DNA of 64,000 nucleotides. It comes from Dehalococcoidia bacterium (lineage in GTDB: Bacteria; Chloroflexota; Dehalococcoidia; Lucifugimonadales; JAGWBF01). Under the pieces are notes generated by a model that worked only from the letters and a program-made list of their open reading frames with translations, did not search any database and was not told where the DNA came from. Below, piece after piece: positions 48,521 through 56,928 of the stretch; the first letter of the stretch is position 1; every line of letters begins with the position of its first letter. The translations under genes and the position numbers were made by a program. The stretch covers positions 1-64,000 of the forward strand of contig JAGWBJ010000014.1 in the NCBI GenBank assembly GCA_021295955.1, read 5' to 3'.

Positions 48521-48952
48521 CTACCCGCCGCCGGCGGGCCTCCACGCGTAGACCAGCGACTGGGTCCCCTCCTCGTCCTCCGTTGCCACCTCGGTGGTGA
48601 GCTCCAGCGCCATGCCCACGCGCAGGCGCTCGGGCGGGCAGTCCACAACCCGGCACAGCACGTGGGGGCCCTTGGGCAGCTCCACCTGCCCGAGGGCGTA
48701 GGGCACCTCACCCTTCCAGCCGGGGGGAGGCACGCGGACGATGGTGTAGCTGTAGAGGGTGCCCCTGGCGCCCAGCTCCACGGCCTCCAGGTCCCGGTCG
48801 GAGCAGCTCCGGCAGAGGAACACGTCGCCGAAGAAGTGCTCGTCACAGCGGCGGCACCGCCACCCCAGGAGCACGCCCCGGGCGCCCTCCTCGTCGAGCA
48901 GCCTTAGACGGTCCGGGAGGGCTGAAACGCGGATGCCTCCTTCGGATGCCAT
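48521..48952 (-). CDS. DUF35 zinc-ribbon/OB-fold acyl-CoA-binding protein
   Basis: A 143-residue partner of thiolases. The zinc ribbon has C-x2-C twice (WRCRRCDEHFF and FLCRSCSDRD), followed by an OB fold (GTLYSYTIVRVPPPGWKGEVPYALGQVEL). Such proteins form complexes with SCP-x thiolases and bind the CoA moiety. The gene lies 35 bp upstream of the thiolase in the same orientation. The start at 48952 keeps it from overlapping the DUF2273 gene; the ribosome site is weak. Confidence 0.88.
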   Translation of the reverse strand: MASEGGIRVSALPDRLRLLDEEGARGVLLGWRCRRCDEHFFGDVFLCRSCSDRDLEAVELGARGTLYSYTIVRVPPPGWKGEVPYALGQVELPKGPHVLCRVVDCPPERLRVGMALELTTEVATEDEEGTQSLVYAWRPAGGG

Positions 48953-48959
48953 GAGCTCG

Positions 48960-49166
48960 TCAGCCGTCCCTGTCTCGGTTTCGGTTGCTGACGAAGCGCT
49001 CCAACATGTCATCCACGGCAGGCATCCCGCCCGCCGCGTACTTGCCCACCACCCAGCCGCCGAAGATGAAGAGGGCGGTGAAGAAGGCGTCCAACGCGCC
49101 TTGCCATACGAAGACGACGCCGATGACGGCGCCCAGGGCCGCTCCGAATATCTGCGGTCTGCCCAT
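48960..49166 (-). CDS. DUF2273 small membrane protein
   Basis: A 68-residue protein with one or two hydrophobic helices (IFGAALGAVIGVVFVWQGAL and AFFTALFIFGGWVVGKYA) and a polar C-terminus. It matches the DUF2273 family, which is encoded beside amaP and asp23 in Firmicutes envelope-stress operons. It lies 18 bp downstream of amaP here. Confidence 0.82.
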   Translation of the reverse strand: MGRPQIFGAALGAVIGVVFVWQGALDAFFTALFIFGGWVVGKYAAGGMPAVDDMLERFVSNRNRDRDG

Positions 49167-49184
49167 CTTTCCGCCTAAGGCCGC

Positions 49185-49799
49185 CTAGGAGGCGATCAGC
49201 CTCCCCTCTTCCCCGCGGTCGAACTTGCAGTGGACGTCCACGAACATGACGGGCAGGCCGGTAAGCCTCTCCACCGCCTCCTTGATGCGTGTCTGGAGGT
49301 CACTGCTGATATCCTGGGTGCTGCTGCCCAGCACCAGCCTTGGGTAGCAGGTGATGGCGACCCTCGAGGGGCCGACGCCGCGACGGCCGCTCCTCCGCAG
49401 CCTGACCTTGCAGCGCAACGAGTTCACGTGCCGGTTGACGATGCCAGTGCGTTCGGCCAGGAGCCGGACGCTGTCGATCTCGATGGTGGAGCCCCCCTCG
49501 GGGGCGTTTTCGATGAGCAGCGGCCTCCGCCTTCTGAAGAGAGGGCTCGCCTCCAGCAGCATGAAGCCCAGCATGCCCACGGCGACGCCGATGCCCACCC
49601 CCAGGGTGACGTTGGAGGCCGCGCCCTCGAAACCGGCGAGGCCGTCAAGCTGGGCGTAGAACCAGGAACTCGAACCCGACCCTCCCGGGAGGAAGTCCGG
49701 GTCCAGGGCCCGGGTGACTGCCAGGCATACGACCACGGCCGCGACCAGCACCAGGACGGCGACGAGCAACACCAGTAGACGATTCAGGCGGTCTATCAT
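49185..49799 (-). CDS. amaP: Alkaline shock response membrane anchor protein AmaP
   Basis: A 204-residue protein with two transmembrane helices (about 7-30 and 62-85) and a C-terminal cytoplasmic domain with IEIDSVRLLAERTGIVNRHVNSLRCKVRLRR and ISSDLQTRIKEAVERLTGLPVMFVDVHC. AmaP anchors Asp23 at the membrane in staphylococci. The order asp23-asp23-amaP-DUF2273 supports the call. AGAGGTGA lies six bases before the ATG. Confidence 0.85.
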   Translation of the reverse strand: MIDRLNRLLVLLVAVLVLVAAVVVCLAVTRALDPDFLPGGSGSSSWFYAQLDGLAGFEGAASNVTLGVGIGVAVGMLGFMLLEASPLFRRRRPLLIENAPEGGSTIEIDSVRLLAERTGIVNRHVNSLRCKVRLRRSGRRGVGPSRVAITCYPRLVLGSSTQDISSDLQTRIKEAVERLTGLPVMFVDVHCKFDRGEEGRLIAS

Positions 49800-49882
49800 A
49801 TGCGGTCACCTCTGAGGGGCATGCCCTTCGACATACCCCTCAGACCAGGGTCCAGGATCCCGCTGCCGGCGGTCCCGCGGGG

Positions 49883-50317
49883 TTACTCAACCCTCCCGGG
49901 CATTCTCTCGGGGAACTCGATGCCAACGACGTCCACGTTGATCTCCTTGGCCACCAGACCGCAGAGGGTCAGCAGTCTCCCTGCCACGCTGTGCCGCACC
50001 TCCACCACCGTCTCGGGGATGCTGTACCCGTACAGCACGCGAAGGTCAATGTCCAGGATCGCCTCCCGTCTGCCAGCCTCCACACCCACGCCCCGGGCCC
50101 GCTCCTCGCGTCCACCCACCCGCTCGGCGATGGCCGAGCGGATGCTGGAGGCGCCCAGGGACGCCACACCCTCCACCTCTCTCGCGGCCACTCCCGCGAT
50201 GGCGGCGATCACCTCGTCCTGGATGTCCGTCTCGCCCCCGACCTCGATCTCCTCCAGCTTCGCCAGCTCGTCCATCCGGGCTGCCATCTCTTGCTCTTTG
50301 ATCCTCTCTGGTGCCAT
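49883..50317 (-). CDS. Asp23/Gls24 family envelope stress protein, copy 2
   Basis: A 144-residue Asp23 protein. Core pattern: ISDEVIAAIAG-type start (QDEVIAAIAGVAAREVEGVASLG), ILDIDLRVLYGYSIPETVVEVRHSV, LCGLVAKEINVDVVGIEFPER. It is the shorter copy, without the N-terminal extension of its neighbour. AAAGGAGG lies nine bases before the ATG. Expected to be cytosolic, bound to the membrane through AmaP. Confidence 0.9.
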   Translation of the reverse strand: MAPERIKEQEMAARMDELAKLEEIEVGGETDIQDEVIAAIAGVAAREVEGVASLGASSIRSAIAERVGGREERARGVGVEAGRREAILDIDLRVLYGYSIPETVVEVRHSVAGRLLTLCGLVAKEINVDVVGIEFPERMPGRVE

Positions 50318-50373
50318 GCTACTGGTCCTCCTTTCGATGAGAGTTTGCTCTCCAGCTTCGGCGGGATGCCGGG

Positions 50374-51006
50374 CTACTCGACCCTGCCTGGCATCCTGTC
50401 CGGAAACTCCATGCCTACGACCCGCACGTTGATCTCCTTGGCCACCAGGCCGCAGAGGGCCAGCAGGTTCGCGGCCACCGCCCTTCGGACCGCCGCGACC
50501 ACGGTGGGTATGCTGTGGCCGTAGGCGATCCTGACGCTGATGTCCAGGATGGCCTCCCGTGTACCCACCTCCACCTCCACACCCCGGGCCCTCCTCTCGG
50601 CGCCGCCAAGGCGCTCGCTCAGGGTGCGGCGGAGGGACGTGGTCCCCAGGGAAGCCACCCCGTCGACGGACTGTGTCGCCACCCCGGCTATGGCGCCGAT
50701 GACCTCGGGCTGGATGTTGGTCATTCCACCGACAGGGATCTCATCCAAGCGGCGGAGCTCTTCGATCTTGCCCATCATCTCCAGCTCTCGTATTGTAAGG
50801 TGGCCCATGACCATGGCGCCCGAGGCCACCGACAACTCCCCTGGGCCGCCCTCCCTGTACATCCCGCCCTCGGGGGGGTTGGCTTCGCCCTTGGCAAACC
50901 GGCCGGCCGGCCGCGACCTCGTAGGAGCCCCAGTGGCGGCGTCGTTTAGCTGGCCCTCGGTCTGCAGGCCATCGGGTTCACTGGTGTCTCGTACCTTCTC
51001 TGCCAT
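50374..51006 (-). CDS. Asp23/Gls24 family envelope stress protein, copy 1
   Basis: A 210-residue Asp23 protein with a polar, disordered N-terminal extension (1-65, Gly/Pro/Ser-rich) before the conserved domain (QPEVIGAIAGVATQSVDGVASLG, ILDISVRIAYGHSIPTVVAAVRRAV, LCGLVAKEINVRVVGMEFPDR). The domain is closely similar to the next gene and both end MPGRVE, so the pair arose by duplication. First gene of the operon, diverging from tetR. Confidence 0.9.
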   Translation of the reverse strand: MAEKVRDTSEPDGLQTEGQLNDAATGAPTRSRPAGRFAKGEANPPEGGMYREGGPGELSVASGAMVMGHLTIRELEMMGKIEELRRLDEIPVGGMTNIQPEVIGAIAGVATQSVDGVASLGTTSLRRTLSERLGGAERRARGVEVEVGTREAILDISVRIAYGHSIPTVVAAVRRAVAANLLALCGLVAKEINVRVVGMEFPDRMPGRVE

Positions 51007-51032
51007 CTGACTCCTTTCTCTTCATCCATCCG

Positions 51033-51052
51033 GTAAGCAAGTTAACGCTTAC
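51033..51052. promoter_or_regulatory. Candidate TetR operator 1
   Basis: GTAAGC-AAGTTAAC-GCTTAC, a palindrome of 6-bp arms, 27 bp upstream of the asp23 operon start and within the tetR-asp23 divergent gap. Confidence 0.55.
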
Positions 51053-51095
51053 TTTCTTTTCATGCTATCACGGGCGTCTGGTAGTGTCAACCCAC

Positions 51096-51124
51096 TTGTA
51101 CTTGTAATAGACGTATGATATAGT
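51096..51124 (+). promoter_or_regulatory. tetR promoter
   Basis: TTGTAC at 51096-51101, 17-bp spacer, TATAGT at 51119-51124, in an AT-rich patch. Confidence 0.55.
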
Positions 51125-51132
51125 CCGTTCTT

Positions 51133-51148
51133 GTGAGTACACGTTCAC
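51133..51148. promoter_or_regulatory. Candidate TetR operator 2
   Basis: GTGAGTACACGTTCAC, an inverted repeat (GTGA...TCAC) just after the -10 box of the tetR promoter, covering the expected transcription start. It shares CGTTnACTT with operator 1 read on the other strand. Confidence 0.5.
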
Positions 51149-51185
51149 TTCTCACACCAGATAAGGGACTGTCGGGCGGGGCGAT

Positions 51186-51854
51186 ATGACGACGGTGCAC
51201 CTGGGTTCAGGGGTCCGCCGGGCCCAGATCGTCCAGACCGCTCGAAGGATCGTCGCGGACGAGGGCATGGCCTCCCTCACCATCAACGGCCTGGCCGCCG
51301 CCGTGGGTGTGTCCGAGGGCGCCATCTACCGTCACTTCAAGAGCAAAGACGACATCCTCCTGGCCCTGGTCAGAGAGATAGAGAGCAACCTGCTGCGGAT
51401 TATCTCCGACTCCGCCCGTCCTGAGGAGAGCTCTCTGGACCACCTGAGGCGATTGCTGAAGCGCCATTTCTCCTCCCTGGAGCGGAGGAACGCCGTATCC
51501 TTCGTCGTCATCGCCGAGGCTATGTGCTTCGCCGACGACCGGGTGAAGCAGGCCGCCCGGCAGATGGTGGAAAGATACCTGGAGACGATAGCCGCGATTC
51601 TCAAGGAGGGCGCCGCCAAGGGGGAGGTGGGCCCCGGAGTGGACGTCAAGGCCGCCGCCATCATGTTCTTCGGCATGGTCCAGGCCAGCGTCACCCTCTG
51701 GACCTTCAGCAACAGGGCCCATCCCCTCTCCCAACACAGCGCGGCCTTGTGGGGCATGCTCAAGGAAGGGGTTACCTGCCAGGACGGCGGCGGACCTCCC
51801 GAGCCCGTCCGCAGGCGCAAGACCCGTAGGACCCGCCCGGATGAGGGGTCCTAG
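51186..51854 (+). CDS. TetR family transcriptional regulator
   Basis: A 222-residue TetR regulator. The helix-turn-helix is clear: RIVADEGMASLTINGLAAAVGVSEGAIYRHFKSKDDILLALV (about residues 20-60). The rest is a helical ligand-binding domain with no recognisable ligand. It diverges from the two asp23 genes, and two palindromes lie in the shared gap, so it probably represses itself and the asp23-amaP operon in response to an unknown signal. Confidence 0.92.
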   Translation: MTTVHLGSGVRRAQIVQTARRIVADEGMASLTINGLAAAVGVSEGAIYRHFKSKDDILLALVREIESNLLRIISDSARPEESSLDHLRRLLKRHFSSLERRNAVSFVVIAEAMCFADDRVKQAARQMVERYLETIAAILKEGAAKGEVGPGVDVKAAAIMFFGMVQASVTLWTFSNRAHPLSQHSAALWGMLKEGVTCQDGGGPPEPVRRRKTRRTRPDEGS

Positions 51855-52011
51855 CCCCCGCCGACCAACCCGGTCCGGGAGCCGGGCGCACCGCCTTCCG
51901 CAGCGGACGTTGACTCGCCGCCGCCGACCGTTGTCGAGCCCGGAGGAGTCCCTGCCGTAGCCCCGGCCGACCGCTGACGGGCGTACACCAGCACGACGAC
52001 CCGAATTCGCC

Positions 52012-53385
52012 ATGGACCAGACACGCAACACCATCCCCGATGCCCTGGGACACGAGCGGGAGCTCATGGCCCGGGTCCGGGAGCTACTCCAAGGACCGCA
52101 GCCCGGGCCGGCCTTGTCCCTATTCCTGGAGGTCCATCCCGCCGACCAGGCCCAACTCCTCTCGGAGATCGACCTGGCGCGGCGGCAGTCCCTACTGCAC
52201 CTGCTTCAACCGGGCCAGGCTGCCCTGGTGCTGGAGCACATGCACCCGGAGGAGGCCGCCGAGGCCGTGGCGGCAATGGGGCCCGGGACCCTCTCCGCCA
52301 TCCTGGACGAGGCCGGCCCGGACGTGGCCGCCGACATCCTCAAGAGGCTGCCCGAGGAGCAGTCCCTCCAGACTCTCCAGGGGATGGATGAAGTCGAGGG
52401 CGTAACACCCCTCCTGGAGTATGCCGACGACACCGCCGGCGGCATCATGACCAACGAGTACGTCTCCGTCCGCGCCGACACCACGGCCGCCATCGCCCTG
52501 GACATCCTCCGGGTGCGGGCCGAGGAGGTCGACGACGTCAGCGCCCTGCTGGTGGTGGACGACTGCAGGAGGCTGGTGGGGTCCCTGGGGGTCACACGGC
52601 TGGCCCTGGCCCGCCCCACGCTCCTGGTGGCCGACATCATGGACCCCGAGGTGCGGCACGTTGCCCCCGACACCGACCAGGAGGAGTGCGCGTCGCTGGT
52701 GGAGAGGTACGACCTCAGCTACCTCCCGGTGGTGGACGAGGACCGGCGCATCCTGGGTGTGATACTCGTGCAGGACCTGGTGGACGTCATGGAGCAGGAG
52801 GCCACCGAGGACATGTACCACATGGCCAGGATCGGACCCGAGCGGCTGTTCGGCCCGCCCCTGGGATCGGTGCGGAGGCGGCTGCCCTGGCTGTACCTCA
52901 ACCTGGCCACGACCATACTGGCCGCCCTGGTGATCAACTTCTTCGAGTCCACCGTCGCCCGCGTCGTGGCCCTGGCCATGTTCCTGCCCGTGGTGGCGGG
53001 CCAGGGCGGCATCGGGGGCACCCAGACCCTGACCCTGGTCATCCGCGGCATCGCCCTGGGAGACCTCCCCGGACGCCGGGCCCTCCCCCTCCTGGGCCGG
53101 GAGCTGGTCCTCGGCCTGATACACGGCGTGCTGCTGGGCGCCGTCATAGGCGTGGTGGCCTTCCTCTGGAAGGGCAACGGCATGCTGGGAGTCGTCGTCG
53201 GCCTGGCGGTGGGCGCCAACATGGTAATCGCGGGCATGGTCGGCGCGGCCACCCCGCTGGTGCTCCGGGCCCTGAGGATGGACCCGGCGCTGGGGGCGGC
53301 CGTCGTCGTCACCACCGTCGCCGACGTGGTGGGATTCCTGATCTTTCTGGGCATTGCCGCCTCCCTGGTAAGCTCCCTCGAGTAG
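52012..53385 (+). CDS. mgtE: Magnesium transporter MgtE
   Basis: A 457-residue MgtE-type Mg2+ channel: N-terminal helical domain (about 30-140), two CBS domains (about 145-265, with GGIMTNEYVSVRADTTAAIALDILR and VADIMDPEVRHVAPD), and five transmembrane helices from about 295 to the end. The pore segment with VVAGQGGIGGTQTLTLVIRGIALGD matches the family. Length is standard. The N-domain and CBS domains sense Mg2+ in known homologs. Confidence 0.93.
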   Translation: MDQTRNTIPDALGHERELMARVRELLQGPQPGPALSLFLEVHPADQAQLLSEIDLARRQSLLHLLQPGQAALVLEHMHPEEAAEAVAAMGPGTLSAILDEAGPDVAADILKRLPEEQSLQTLQGMDEVEGVTPLLEYADDTAGGIMTNEYVSVRADTTAAIALDILRVRAEEVDDVSALLVVDDCRRLVGSLGVTRLALARPTLLVADIMDPEVRHVAPDTDQEECASLVERYDLSYLPVVDEDRRILGVILVQDLVDVMEQEATEDMYHMARIGPERLFGPPLGSVRRRLPWLYLNLATTILAALVINFFESTVARVVALAMFLPVVAGQGGIGGTQTLTLVIRGIALGDLPGRRALPLLGRELVLGLIHGVLLGAVIGVVAFLWKGNGMLGVVVGLAVGANMVIAGMVGAATPLVLRALRMDPALGAAVVVTTVADVVGFLIFLGIAASLVSSLE

Positions 53386-53479
53386 CCCCCCTTGCCCCTC
53401 CCCTTTCCCCGTTGACTCCACCGTGGGTCGATGCTAGTGTGAGGTGGACCCGGAAGCGCAGCCGAAGGGAGCCCACGCC

Positions 53480-55153
53480 ATGCCGACCATGACCGGGAAA
53501 AGGGCCCTGGTAGAGATGCTCATCGCCGAGGGTGTGGAGTACGTGTTCGGCAACCCGGGCACCAGCGAGACGCCCTTCATGGACGCCCTCCAGGACTATC
53601 CCCAGCTCAATTTCATGTTGTCCCTCCAGGAGAACTCCGCTGTGGCGATGGCCGACGGCTACGCCCGCGCGGCCCGCAAGCCCGCCTTCGTCAACCTGCA
53701 CATCGCCGGCGGCCTCGCCGGCGGCATCAGCATGCTCTACGACTCCTTCAAGGGCGGCACGCCCCTGGTGCTCACGGCCGGGAACTCGGACACCCGCCAG
53801 TTCCTCTCCGACCCGGTCCTCTCCGGCGACCTGGTGGAGATGACCAGGCAGTACACCAAGTGGAGCGTGGAGTTACAGCACGCCTCGGAGATTCCCATCG
53901 CCGTACGGAGGGCCTTCAGGGAGGCCAAGACACCGCCCACCGGGCCGGTGTTCATCAGCTTTCCCTGGGACTCGTTGGACGACACGGCCGATATAGACAT
54001 AGTCCCCTCGTCGGCGGGGTACCACCGCATCCGCCCGGACGTGGCCGCCGTCTCGAAGGCCGCGGACATCCTGGGCAGCGCGGCGAGCCCGGTGATGGTG
54101 GTCGGCGACCGGGTGGCCCAGTCCGGGGCCGTCACCGACGCGGTACAGGTGGCCGAGCTGCTGGGGGCCAGGGTGTACGCCGCCGCCTTCACGGAGGTCA
54201 ACTTCCCCACCAGCCATCCCCAGTTCGCCGGGGTCCTTAACCTGAACAGCCCCAGCTCCCGGGACAAGCTGGCCGGCGCCGACGCGCTCCTGGCGGTGGG
54301 GACCAACGTCTTCTCCGGCTTCCTCTACGTGCCCCAACCCTACGTGAACCCCCGGACCCGCCTGGTGCACCTGGACAGCGCCTACCGGGAGGTGGAGAAG
54401 GTGTACCCCACCGAGGTGGCCATGATCGCCGACCCCAGGGCAGGTCTCGTGGAGCTGGCCGACGCCCTGGAGCAGGGAATGCCCGGCTCGGCCCGAGAGG
54501 CGGCCCGGACCAGGGCCGCGGAGATCTCCCGGGAGAACGCGCGGGGTCGAGAGGCCCACCAGGCCCGGGTCCGGGAGCGCTGGGACAGCAGCCCCATGTC
54601 GGTGGAGCGGATGATGGCCGAGCTGGCCGAGGCCCTGCCCTCCGACGCCATCATCGGGGACGAGGCGATCACCTCCAGGGGGGCCATGCTGGGCGCCATG
54701 GACTTCGACGAGCCCGGCAGCCTTTACGCCGAGCAGGGTGGGGCGCTGGGATGGGGCATGCCGGGGCCGCTGGGCCTGAAGCTGGCCAACCCCGGCCGCC
54801 CGGTGGTCGCGGTGGTGGGCGACGGCTCGTCCATGTACACCATCCAGGCGCTATGGACGGCCGCCCGCTACGATATCCCGGTGACCTGGGTGATCTGCAA
54901 CAACCGTACCTACCGCATCCTCAAGGTGAACATGGAGATCTACCTGCGGGACATGCTGAAGGACAAGGACCGTCGGAGCCAGTACCTGGGTATGGACTTC
55001 CCGCTGCCCCTGGACGTGGCCGGCGTGGCGCGGGGGTTCGGTGTCCACGGCCGCACCGTCGAGGACCCGGCGGAGCTGCGGCCGGCGCTGGACGAGGCCT
55101 TCGCCCTGGGAAAGCCGGCCGTGGTGGACGTGGTGATAGACGGGTCGGTCTAG
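53480..55153 (+). CDS. Thiamine-pyrophosphate-dependent decarboxylase (benzoylformate decarboxylase/acetolactate synthase-like)
   Basis: A 557-residue ThDP enzyme with all three domains: N-terminal GNPGTSETPFMDAL and LQENSAVAMADGYARA with catalytic Glu, a central domain, and the TPP motif GDGSSMYTI to CNN at about 446-473. It resembles benzoylformate decarboxylase and related enzymes more than anabolic acetolactate synthase. Full-length paralog of the truncated gene at 1-519. AAGGGAG lies ten bases upstream of the ATG. Its TAG stop overlaps the stop of the convergent SMP-30 gene (CTAG). Confidence 0.9.
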   Translation: MPTMTGKRALVEMLIAEGVEYVFGNPGTSETPFMDALQDYPQLNFMLSLQENSAVAMADGYARAARKPAFVNLHIAGGLAGGISMLYDSFKGGTPLVLTAGNSDTRQFLSDPVLSGDLVEMTRQYTKWSVELQHASEIPIAVRRAFREAKTPPTGPVFISFPWDSLDDTADIDIVPSSAGYHRIRPDVAAVSKAADILGSAASPVMVVGDRVAQSGAVTDAVQVAELLGARVYAAAFTEVNFPTSHPQFAGVLNLNSPSSRDKLAGADALLAVGTNVFSGFLYVPQPYVNPRTRLVHLDSAYREVEKVYPTEVAMIADPRAGLVELADALEQGMPGSAREAARTRAAEISRENARGREAHQARVRERWDSSPMSVERMMAELAEALPSDAIIGDEAITSRGAMLGAMDFDEPGSLYAEQGGALGWGMPGPLGLKLANPGRPVVAVVGDGSSMYTIQALWTAARYDIPVTWVICNNRTYRILKVNMEIYLRDMLKDKDRRSQYLGMDFPLPLDVAGVARGFGVHGRTVEDPAELRPALDEAFALGKPAVVDVVIDGSV

Positions 55154-56052
55154 GAGCCCCTGGGGATGGGCGTGCCGGGCGTGTTGACCCGGACGGTATA
55201 GACCGAAGTCCGGGCCGTCAGGAACAGGGTGCGGTTGTCCGATCCGCCCCAGGCGCAGTTGGCGGGCACCTCGTCGGTGCGCAGGTCCCCAACGTGGTTG
55301 CCGTCCCTGTCGTAGACCTGGGTGCCCCCGTTGCCGGTGCACCACACGCGGCCATCCATGTCCACCTTCATGCCGTCGGGCACCCCCGGCAGGTCAGACG
55401 ACATGTCGGCGAAGATGCGGTTGTTGCTCAGAGAGCCGTCGGCGGCCACGTCGAAGGCCCGGATAAGCCGGTGGGTGCACACCTCACCCCGCTCCTCCTC
55501 CTTCAGGCAGTCCAGGTTCTTCCGGCTTATGGCCACGTAGAGGATGGACTCGTCGGGGGAGAAGGCCAGGCCATTGGGATACTCGCACTCGTCGGTGCCC
55601 AGGCCCATCTTGCCGTCCGGCGAGACCGTGTACACCCCGGCGAACTTGATCTCCCGCTCCTCCATTGGCACGCGGCCGCCGGGGTCGGTGAAGAAGATGG
55701 TCCCGTCGGAGCGGCCCACCACGTCGTTGGGAGCCGTGAGACGCTTGCCCTCCCACCTGTCGGCCACGACCGTCATCGCCCCTTCCCCATCGAAACGGAC
55801 CACTCGCCTGGCGGCCATCTGGCACATCAACAGGCGGCCCTGCTTGTCAAAGGTCAAGCCGTTGCCGCCCTGGGTGTTCTCCATCGCCACGTAGGGGGAC
55901 TGGCCGGGCGCCCACTTCAGCAGGTGGTTGTTGGGAATGTCGCTGAAGTACAGGTAGCTGTCCGGGTGCCAGACCGGGCCCTCGGTGAAGCCGAACCCCG
56001 ACGCCAGCTTCTCGGGCTCTCCCCTTACTATCGACGATAGCTGGTCGCTCAT
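55150..56052 (-). CDS. SMP-30/gluconolactonase family protein
   Basis: A 300-residue six-bladed beta-propeller lactonase. Family signs: EGPVWHPDSYLYFSDIPNN near residue 25, GGNGLTFDKQGRLLMCQ, LTAPNDVVGRSDGTIFFTDPGG with the metal-binding Asn/Asp, and YPNGLAFSPDESILYV. These hydrolyse sugar lactones or related esters using a divalent metal. GGAGGTG lies six bases before the ATG. Convergent with the TPP gene, overlapping by four bases. Confidence 0.92.
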   Translation of the reverse strand: MSDQLSSIVRGEPEKLASGFGFTEGPVWHPDSYLYFSDIPNNHLLKWAPGQSPYVAMENTQGGNGLTFDKQGRLLMCQMAARRVVRFDGEGAMTVVADRWEGKRLTAPNDVVGRSDGTIFFTDPGGRVPMEEREIKFAGVYTVSPDGKMGLGTDECEYPNGLAFSPDESILYVAISRKNLDCLKEEERGEVCTHRLIRAFDVAADGSLSNNRIFADMSSDLPGVPDGMKVDMDGRVWCTGNGGTQVYDRDGNHVGDLRTDEVPANCAWGGSDNRTLFLTARTSVYTVRVNTPGTPIPRGS

Positions 56053-56206
56053 GGGAACACCTCCGGTGAAATCATATCTCCGGCACCCGTCCAGTCTCTT
56101 GTCCAGGCCGCGATTCTCTGGTATACGGCCTGGATACGCCTAAACGAATTGTACTTCATTCGACTCGGTCATAGCAAAGCTTGTACGGGCTTGACGTGCT
56201 ATTCGG

Positions 56207-56235
56207 TTGACCGCGTGCGGGGGCGGCGGTACAAT
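56207..56235 (+). promoter_or_regulatory. Promoter for the VOC gene
   Basis: TTGACC at 56207-56212, 17-bp spacer, TACAAT at 56230-56235, 76 bp before the start codon. Confidence 0.6.
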
Positions 56236-56311
56236 ACCAGTTACTTGAAGCCGACCTCTTTCCGGACTGCTCTTTCCGGAGCGGAGGAGGCACGCCAGCA
56301 GGAGGTGTCGA

Positions 56312-56755
56312 ATGGCTACCAGGACACAGGACTGGACCGCGACGGTGACCGAGCCCCTGGTGAGGATTACGGAAATGGACCACATAGTCATCCGGTGCCA
56401 GGACGTGGAGAGGTCCCTCAAGTTCTACGCCGAGGTCTTGGGCATGCCCACCGAGCGCGTGGACCAGTGGCGGGCCGGCGACGTCATGTTCCCGTCGGTC
56501 CGGCTGAACGCCGACACCATCATCGACTTCTTCGCCACCAAGCAGGAGCCCATCGGCAAGGACGGGATCAAGAACCAGGACCACTTCTGCATGGTCATCG
56601 AGCCGCAGGACATGGATGAGCTTCGCCGCAAGTTCGAGGCCCTCGGGGTGGACATACAGACCGGCCCCGGCAAGCGTTGGGGCTCCCACGGCGACGGCAT
56701 CTCCCTCTACATCTACGACCCCGACGACAACGTGGTGGAGCTTCGCCACTACTAG
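56312..56755 (+). CDS. VOC family (glyoxalase/dioxygenase-like) protein
   Basis: A 147-residue vicinal-oxygen-chelate fold protein with two beta-alpha-beta3 modules: ITEMDHIVIRCQDVERSLKFYAEVLGMPTE (His28-type metal ligand in DHIV) and KNQDHFCMVIEPQDMDELRRKFEALGV, ending ISLYIYDPDDNVVELRHY with the final Glu ligand. It could be a glyoxalase, fosfomycin-resistance-type transferase or extradiol dioxygenase. GGAGGTG lies five bases upstream of the ATG. Confidence 0.9.
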   Translation: MATRTQDWTATVTEPLVRITEMDHIVIRCQDVERSLKFYAEVLGMPTERVDQWRAGDVMFPSVRLNADTIIDFFATKQEPIGKDGIKNQDHFCMVIEPQDMDELRRKFEALGVDIQTGPGKRWGSHGDGISLYIYDPDDNVVELRHY

Positions 56756-56826
56756 GCACGACGGCACCGCTCCGCCCGGTCCACAGGGACCGAGGGGAGC
56801 ACATGCAGGTACGAGTAGAACAGCAG

Positions 56827-56846
56827 GGGCCGCTCCGGCGGCCCCG
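56827..56846. terminator. Hairpin between convergent VOC and comEC genes
   Basis: GGGGCCGC-TCCG-GCGGCCCC-type stem-loop in the 173-bp gap between convergent genes; no T-run. Nothing else is supported in the gap. Confidence 0.45.
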
Positions 56847-56928
56847 TGCAGTTTCCCGCCCGAGGACGGGTGAGAGCTCCCCTGGGCGAATAACCCACCG
56901 GGTATGACAGCCGTCGCTGCGGCCTCCT

